From Bacteroidaceae bacterium (lineage in GTDB: Bacteria; Bacteroidota; Bacteroidia; Bacteroidales; Bacteroidaceae): a DNA stretch of 50,467 nucleotides. The translations under genes were made by a program, and so were the position numbers. Below, one piece after another: positions 45,491-50,467 of the stretch (its first letter is position 1; every line of letters starts with the position of its first letter). The notes under the pieces are model-generated. The model searched no databases, had not been told where the DNA came from, and worked only from the letters and a program-made list of their open reading frames with translations. The stretch spans positions 1 through 50,467 of the forward strand of contig JAFZFF010000010.1 of NCBI GenBank assembly GCA_017556045.1, read 5' to 3'.

Positions 45491-45608
45491 TTATCCTTAT
45501 TTTATTTGTATTATCGCGTCTTCTCAAATATTTTACAAATATACACCTTTTTCGTTAAAATTCCATATTCTTTGATTCGAAATCGTCCCTCACATATCTT
45601 AAGACACA

Positions 45609-45639
45609 AGAGAGGGCGACCCTTTCGGGTGCCCTCTCT
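45609..45639 (-). terminator. Terminator after the M60-like gene
   Basis: AGAGAGGGC pairs with GCCCTCTCT, with CACCC/GGGTC pairing inside, 27 nt past the stop. The minus-strand tail is TTGTGTCTTAAG, so the U-tract is weak. Confidence 0.65.
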
Positions 45640-45666
45640 CTTATCTGAAGTGTATGCTATACAGCG

Positions 45667-48600
45667 TTACTTTGCGATGAACTTTTTGCCTTGACGCACG
45701 TAGATCTGTCCGGGCTGTAGTTCCTCGACGGTGCGGCCCAAGAGGTCGTGGATGGGAGCATCGATGTCTACATCCTCTACATCTTGCTGGGGGAAGTGTA
45801 CAGACACGTAGTTGTCGAGGTCGCCCACGATCTTACCAGCATAGTCGGCCCAGCGTGAGGCTTTGTAAGATGCCAATGAAGCCTGGAAGACGTGTACGGT
45901 AGGATTGCTCGAGAAAATGTACGATGCATCCATATTGGGAGGTGTGGTGGCATATACGTATACATCCTTGACGGGCGAGCTATAGAAGGAGCCCTTAGAG
46001 AGGGTCTTCATCTTAGGGCCGATGACGACTTGCTCCAGAGAGCCGCAGTAAGCAAAGGCGTCTTCGCCCAATGAGGTAACATTTTCGGGAATGTATATCT
46101 CCTCCAATCCAGTGTCGACAAAGGCTTGTGAAAGCACTCTGGTGATGCTCGTGGGGAGCTGCACACTGACGAGGTTGTGGCAGTCACTGAAGGCTCTCAC
46201 ACCGATGCCGTCGGCTACAGAGACGTGGCTGTCGTCGTAGTTTCCGCCTGACTTGATAGTGGCATTAGTGAGGTCTATCGATGAGAGGCTATGCTCGTTG
46301 ATAAGCTTGCGCAGATGCTTGATATCCTTACCATTGATGGGGCCGCTGATGACTGCCTTGATGGCTTCGGTAGTGAGCGAGTCGGCGAGCGTGCCTGCAG
46401 TGGTCATCGCTACATACTGTGTACCTTCGCCCGACTGGGTAACCTCGCGCAGGGTGCCGTCAGCATCTACCGAGTAGATGGTAAACTCGGTGGTAGAGGT
46501 GATGCTGGTAGGAATGTAGAAGTTCAGCGAGTTGGCTGCGTATACGAAGTTGCTATCCTTGTCGAGCATCAAGAAGCCTACGCCACCACTACCCTTCATG
46601 CTGTAGAGTGAGTCAGACTGTAGATAGGTGTAGTTTGCAGGTTCTGACGCTCCGGGGAGGTAGTCAGTAAACTGGCCAAGCTCGCCATACTGCGCGATGT
46701 CGTCATAGCCTTGACGGAGCTGCCCGGGTGTAGAGAAGGGCGCTGTGGTATAGAGCTTTTCGGTACGGTCTTCGATGAAGAGCAGACTGCGGTTCTTTGG
46801 GTATACGGCAATCTTCTTCAGCGTGCTATTGATGGCATTCTTGGTAACGGTGAGCCTATGATCACCGTAATCCTCGATGTATCTATTGGTCATCGTCTCA
46901 AAGAAGCCCCATGCTCTGAAGTAGTCAGAAAGATCCTCCTGCGCCACCTCACATACCTTACGTGCAAACTTGAGCACGCTCTGGCTACCACTGACTGCAT
47001 CGGGATTGTAGAGCTTCAGGCGGTCCTCACGCAAAGCCTTGAACAGCTCGGGGTAAAACGAGGTCATCTTCTGTGCCTGATGGTAGTAGAGGTACAGGTT
47101 GTAGTACATACGTCCCTTACCGTTACGGGCATAGAAGGGCTCGTGGTCAGCATATTGGCTCATGAAGAATGAGAGAGGCTCACCGCGTGTGATGGTACGT
47201 CCAGCGAAGAAGCAGCAAAGGTTAGAGAAGAGGTCGTTAGAGCCCTCGGTAGAGCCCTCGAGGTTGATGGCTCCTTGATTGTTATGTCCGCCCTCGTGGC
47301 CTATTACCCATCCGCCGTCCCAATAGTCACGTTCGACGCAGAAGCTATACTTCACGGCATCCAGCGAGTACATGGTACGGTACCAGGTAGAGTTGGCATA
47401 GCTATTGTCGTTGGGGCCAGCCTGGATAGCAAAGTTGGGGTTGTTGTAGTAGAGGGGAGCTATGGCATCGCCTCCCGACATGTAGTAGGGGGCACAGTTG
47501 CGCTCGCCATTGGCCACCTCGGCGCGGATACCCATGAGCGAATGCATCCATACGGTGGCACTATCGAAGAGTTCAATACTACGGTCGATGGTTTTGGGCC
47601 AGAAGCGCTTGTACGACGATGTCTGGAAGTTGAAGAGGGCATGTGTGCTCTTGATGGTGAAGAGCTCCAGCTGTGCAGCATCGAGCAGCTCCACGTAGGC
47701 TTGGTCGCTATGGCGAGCTACGTCGTAGTAGCCGTTGACCTTACCTCCTTGGATGTGTATCTTGATGTCGGGCCACTCGTCGAGGGTCTTCTTCATCGAC
47801 TTGGTATCGGCGATGTAGAGGATGTAGTAGAGGGCCTCCTTAGAGCCATCCACAATGTTCAGTCCCTTGCGCAGGCGCTTGCCGGTCTTGGCGCTTTGAA
47901 TAAGGTCGTTGCCCACGCAGCCACGTATGTAGAGGGTAGCATCCTCGGGGATGTCGCTATCTACGAATACGAAGAGCGAGTCGATGCCCTCGGCATAGAT
48001 ACCTGTGGGGTTACCCATATACGAGCCACCGGTGCTCATGAGCTTCTCGTTCCAATATTGAGCGTCGCTATAGGCGTTGTAGCTATGTATGCGGAAGTCC
48101 TTCTCGTAGGGTGCCCACGCCTCGTTCTTGAGCTTCAGGGCGATGTCTACCATGAAGGTGGGCATGCCTCCCTCGGTGAAGGCTGCGGTGAGCTCCTCAT
48201 CGCTCATGGCAAGGTACTCGGCCTTGAGCTGTGTACAGGCAGCATCTTCGAAGTAGTTGCCGCGCAGGTTATTGACGATGGTGATGTAGTCGCCTCCTTG
48301 AGAGAACACCTCCTCCAATCCTCCTACAATGTTGCCATACTCCGCCCAGCTGCTCTCCTTGTAGTCCTCGAGGGCGCTCGAGTATACGCAGATGGTAGGC
48401 TTTGATGAGAAGAAGTAGGCGGGAGTACCTGCAGGAGTGGTAGACTTCACATAGGCTACCTTTACCGACGAGTTGTAGAATACGCCCTGTCCGTAGCTTG
48501 CCACTCCGCGGCCGATGATGACAGTGTCGAGGCTGCTGATGTAGGCAAAGGCGTCGGAGCCGATGCGTGATACGCCGTCGGGGATATCAATCTTGAGGAG

Positions 48601-48999
48601 TCCGCCATCTACGAATGCGCGTGTCTCAATGGCTGTGATTGTCGTGGGCAGCTGTATGGTCTTCAGCTTTGCACATCCCTTAAACATAGATTCGCCGATG
48701 ACATTGTCCGTGGTCTTATAGTCCTCGAAGTACGCCACGCCACCGCTCACGATGGATGCTCCTGAGAGGTCGAGGTTTTTCACCGAGCCTGCATTGATGA
48801 GGCTGCGTAGGTGCTTGATATCGGTACCGTTGAGGGGACCCGTAACCTTGAGTGTCGACTCACTGGTGGTGAGCAGAGTCGATAGCTTACCCGCCTTGTC
48901 CACGTGTACCTCGGTGATTGCCATTGTGCTCTCTACACCGAAGAGGAGCAGCATGAGTGGCAACAAAATCTTGACGAACGATGTGTAGTTTCTTTTCAT
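45667..48999 (-). CDS. M60-like (enhancin-type) metalloprotease with leucine-rich repeat modules at both ends
   Basis: This 1110-residue exported protein (signal MKRNYTSFVKILLPLMLLLFGVESTMA) carries an M60-like peptidase domain over about 235-700. The zinc motif is HEGGH at 568-572, with a further ligand-type Glu581 eight residues on, fitting HExxH-x8-Glu. Members cut mucin-type O-glycoproteins. BspA-type LRR_5 modules of about 190 residues lie on both sides (about 48-230 and 874-1063) and are clearly duplicates, sharing HLRxLIN, ISSL/GSLxxVVIG and AYxFSSxP phrases. The tail (HDLLGRTVEELQPGQIYVRQGKKFIAK, split here) resembles a type IX sorting domain. I use the ATG at 48999; the longer frame adds 35 non-signal residues. 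A -7 element CAAATGTA lies at 49038-49045. Confidence 0.88.
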   Translation of the reverse strand: MKRNYTSFVKILLPLMLLLFGVESTMAITEVHVDKAGKLSTLLTTSESTLKVTGPLNGTDIKHLRSLINAGSVKNLDLSGASIVSGGVAYFEDYKTTDNVIGESMFKGCAKLKTIQLPTTITAIETRAFVDGGLLKIDIPDGVSRIGSDAFAYISSLDTVIIGRGVASYGQGVFYNSSVKVAYVKSTTPAGTPAYFFSSKPTICVYSSALEDYKESSWAEYGNIVGGLEEVFSQGGDYITIVNNLRGNYFEDAACTQLKAEYLAMSDEELTAAFTEGGMPTFMVDIALKLKNEAWAPYEKDFRIHSYNAYSDAQYWNEKLMSTGGSYMGNPTGIYAEGIDSLFVFVDSDIPEDATLYIRGCVGNDLIQSAKTGKRLRKGLNIVDGSKEALYYILYIADTKSMKKTLDEWPDIKIHIQGGKVNGYYDVARHSDQAYVELLDAAQLELFTIKSTHALFNFQTSSYKRFWPKTIDRSIELFDSATVWMHSLMGIRAEVANGERNCAPYYMSGGDAIAPLYYNNPNFAIQAGPNDNSYANSTWYRTMYSLDAVKYSFCVERDYWDGGWVIGHEGGHNNQGAINLEGSTEGSNDLFSNLCCFFAGRTITRGEPLSFFMSQYADHEPFYARNGKGRMYYNLYLYYHQAQKMTSFYPELFKALREDRLKLYNPDAVSGSQSVLKFARKVCEVAQEDLSDYFRAWGFFETMTNRYIEDYGDHRLTVTKNAINSTLKKIAVYPKNRSLLFIEDRTEKLYTTAPFSTPGQLRQGYDDIAQYGELGQFTDYLPGASEPANYTYLQSDSLYSMKGSGGVGFLMLDKDSNFVYAANSLNFYIPTSITSTTEFTIYSVDADGTLREVTQSGEGTQYVAMTTAGTLADSLTTEAIKAVISGPINGKDIKHLRKLINEHSLSSIDLTNATIKSGGNYDDSHVSVADGIGVRAFSDCHNLVSVQLPTSITRVLSQAFVDTGLEEIYIPENVTSLGEDAFAYCGSLEQVVIGPKMKTLSKGSFYSSPVKDVYVYATTPPNMDASYIFSSNPTVHVFQASLASYKASRWADYAGKIVGDLDNYVSVHFPQQDVEDVDIDAPIHDLLGRTVEELQPGQIYVRQGKKFIAK

Positions 49000-49113
49000 G
49001 TCTATAGAGTTAAAATTTATGAATTCTAAGCGATGTGCAAATGTATTACTTTTTAGCGAGATATCAGCCGTTTTGAGCCGAAAAAGAGATAGGAGACGAC
49101 ACAAATTCCCCGT

Positions 49114-49782
49114 TCAGAGCACAAACATCTGCAACATCAGCCACATTGCCACCATGTGACATACATCACCGAGGATAACAAAGAGGTGGAATACCGAGTG
49201 GATGTAGCGCACCTTCTTGAAGCTGTATAGCACAGCACCCGTGATGTAAGCGATACCCTCGCCCACCACCCACAGCACCACCGAGAGGCCACAGCAGTCG
49301 TAGAAGGGCTTGAAGGCGACAAGTATGGTGAGCCCCATGAGCACGTAGCAGGTAGTCTCGAGATAGCTCTGCGCCTTCATCTTGCGGAAGCTCAAGGCAG
49401 TACCCACCAGGGCACACAGCCACACGAAGGCAAATATCACCACTCCCCATACGGCAGCCCCTCCATCACGCATGGCGATGAGCGTGAGAGGCGAGTAGCT
49501 ACCCGCGATATGCCAGTAGATGGCAGCGTGATCAAACTTGCGCGCGACAGCCTTGGCCCCCACCCGAGCCGACGGGATAGCATGGTACACCACCGAAGCG
49601 AGGTATGAACTGACCACTCCGAACAGGTAGAGCCCGAGTCCGAGAGGCACCGCCCAAGAGCCTACTCCACCGCACCGCACCATGAAGTAGCTACACACGA
49701 CGATGGCCATCGCAAGCCCCACGCCATGGGTGGCGGTATTGACTATCTCCTCACGTACGGAATAGGCATTCAGATTTTTCAT
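49114..49782 (-). CDS. Hemolysin III family membrane protein (PAQR-like)
   Basis: This 222-residue protein has seven predicted membrane helices and the family's conserved polar residues: TATHGVGLAM near the start, SVVYHAIPS, KFDHAAIYWHIAGSYSPL in the middle and HSVFHLFVILGDVCHMVAM near the end. The His and Asp positions are those expected to hold a zinc ion in PAQR proteins. Despite the name, most members have no proven haemolytic role and may act in membrane homeostasis. I start at the ATG at 49782; the longer frame adds 19 residues upstream of the conserved YSVREEIVN. A near-consensus promoter lies at 49804-49834. It is separated from the M60 gene by about 115 bp and is not obviously linked to it. 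Confidence 0.9.
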   Translation of the reverse strand: MKNLNAYSVREEIVNTATHGVGLAMAIVVCSYFMVRCGGVGSWAVPLGLGLYLFGVVSSYLASVVYHAIPSARVGAKAVARKFDHAAIYWHIAGSYSPLTLIAMRDGGAAVWGVVIFAFVWLCALVGTALSFRKMKAQSYLETTCYVLMGLTILVAFKPFYDCCGLSVVLWVVGEGIAYITGAVLYSFKKVRYIHSVFHLFVILGDVCHMVAMWLMLQMFVL

Positions 49783-49803
49783 ACCACTTACATTTTGTCT
49801 TTG

Positions 49804-49834
49804 CGAAGGTACACATTTATTTTGATTATTCAAA
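49804..49834 (-). promoter_or_regulatory. Promoter of the hemolysin III family gene
   Basis: On the minus strand, TTTG (49831-49834), a 19-bp spacer and TACCTTCG (49804-49811; one mismatch to TAnnTTTG) lie 22 nt before the ATG. Confidence 0.6.
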
Positions 49835-49854
49835 AACATGGGGGCTACACCGTT

Positions 49855-50033
49855 AATTTGGGGTTAAGGGTTAAGGTTGAGGGGTGAGGGGTTAGGGTTG
49901 AGAGTTGAGGGTTGAGGGTTGAGAGTTTAGGGTTTAGGAATTAGGAATTTGTCTTGGCTTTGAGTTGTGAGCTTTGAGCTGTGAGCTTCCCCTCCGGATG
50001 GGTCCCTCAACTCTAAACACTCAACCCTCAACC
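49855..50033. repeat. Heptamer repeat tract (GGTTGAG units) with a 21-bp inverted copy
   Basis: About 90 bp consist of imperfect GGTTGAG/GGGTTAG units. GGTTGAGGGTTGAGAGTTTAG at 49910-49930, less one base, matches the inverse of 50013-50033 at 20 of 21 positions, so a long hairpin is possible. No gene is seen here. Confidence 0.7.
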
Positions 50034-50280
50034 ATTTTGACAGTGCAAAGATACTACATTTCCCCGACTCGCTTATGTTTATTGTATTTTAGTGTACTTT
50101 ACTATACTTTAGTGTATTTTATTTTGCGGCATTTTGTGCGTAATATACACGAATACAACATGTTGGCAAAATTAATTATTGCTCGCATGGTGCACGTGTG
50201 GCGGCGATTTATCTATTGTATGACACTATCGGCGTGCCTTACCGAAAATAGCATAACGTACCTGTACGGCGAAGGCAAAA
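50034..50280. other. AT-rich stretch without a recognised gene
   Basis: It includes short near-repeats of TTTTAGTGTA/CTTTAGTGTA (about 50085-50120). A plus-strand open frame of 137 codons spans this area but has no family features and begins in the repeat tract. Confidence 0.5.
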
Positions 50281-50464
50281 GTGATTACAATTACGATTAC
50301 AGTTACTTTGCTCTGTCTCTATCGAGTGGGTATATAATAATATGGCTTATTTTTATATTATATATACTATGTATATCTAATATATAAAATAAGAGTTTTT
50401 ACTCAACAGTATATTTGCCTCTATCGTGAGTGCGCATATTAACTGTAATCGTAATTGTAAGCAC
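50281..50464. repeat. 184-bp segment bounded by a 25-bp inverted repeat, candidate invertible promoter
   Basis: The arms GTGATTACAATTACGATTAC+AGTTA (50281-50305) and its inverse (50440-50464) match at 24 of 25 positions. The enclosed 134 bp are very AT-rich and contain TATATTTG at 50410-50417, a -7 element pointing right, out of the window. No exact TTTG sits at the -33 position. CTCTATCG(T)GAGTG occurs near both ends of the interior. Confidence 0.55.
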
Positions 50465-50467
50465 CCC

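Noticed and set aside
47275-48405. 376-codon plus-strand open frame antisense to the M60-like gene
   Set aside because: It is a frame shadow of the minus-strand gene, which has signal peptide, zinc motif and repeats.
49974-50387. 137-codon plus-strand open frame near the right edge
   Set aside because: It starts inside the heptamer repeat tract and runs into the inverted-repeat segment; composition is that of AT-rich DNA and no family pattern is seen.

Overview
The window reads as a chromosomal segment of a Bacteroidales bacterium, probably a gut or oral host-associated member. Supporting signs are fimbrillin-type lipoproteins, BspA-like leucine-rich repeats, many signal-peptide-bearing glycoside hydrolases, promoters of the phylum type (TTTG, about 19-20 bp, TAnnTTTG), near absence of Shine-Dalgarno sites, and C-terminal tails resembling type IX secretion sorting domains. 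Almost every gene is on the minus strand; only miaB and a GH109-type gene point the other way.

Layout. 1-2.4 kb: tRNA-Thr(UGU), hpf, xerC-type recombinase and rpsU, then a DUF3467 protein. 2.5-5.2 kb: ftsA-ftsZ. 5.5-8.3 kb: miaB and hisS, converging on a shared terminator. 8.6-16.7 kb: a 1260-residue exported protein with four related beta modules, a membrane zinc peptidase, a Fur family regulator followed by purA, and an orphan sensor kinase. 16.9-20.5 kb: the GH109-like lipoprotein, a MITE-like element, a CYTH protein and prfB. 20.9-26.2 kb: an AT-richer three-gene fimbrillin operon whose middle gene joins a fimbrillin-like domain, leucine-rich repeats, a BACON-like domain and an M64 peptidase. 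26.2-28.4 kb: a repeat-dense accessory patch around a BRO-N/DinD-like gene flanked by direct repeats. 28.4-32.1 kb: murC-ftsQ-pgeF-B3/4 protein. 32.3-49.0 kb: a glycan-degradation block (GH97, EEP-SGNH fusion, GH125, two GH27 paralogues, GH2, M60-like protease). 49.1-49.8 kb: a hemolysin III family protein. The last 0.7 kb is non-coding and rich in repeats.

How the genes fit together. The GH and protease block, with the GH109-like gene, has the enzyme range expected for taking apart host glycoproteins (alpha- and beta-galactose, alpha-mannose, perhaps alpha-GalNAc, and mucin-type backbones). It has no SusC/SusD pair or local regulator, so it is not a standard polysaccharide utilisation locus. 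The division genes murC-ftsQ and ftsA-ftsZ lie in the usual order and strand but about 25 kb apart.

The signals most worth following are: a strong Shine-Dalgarno at hpf plus an identical 9-mer in the rpsU leader, in a phylum that normally avoids them; a near-identical 38-bp promoter at rpsU and prfB; a promoter-peptide-terminator unit upstream of fur that could be a small RNA or attenuator; several inverted-repeat elements, including one at the right edge that could be an invertible promoter; and the M64 and M60 proteases embedded in leucine-rich repeat scaffolds. All calls come from reading the sequence; no database search was possible.
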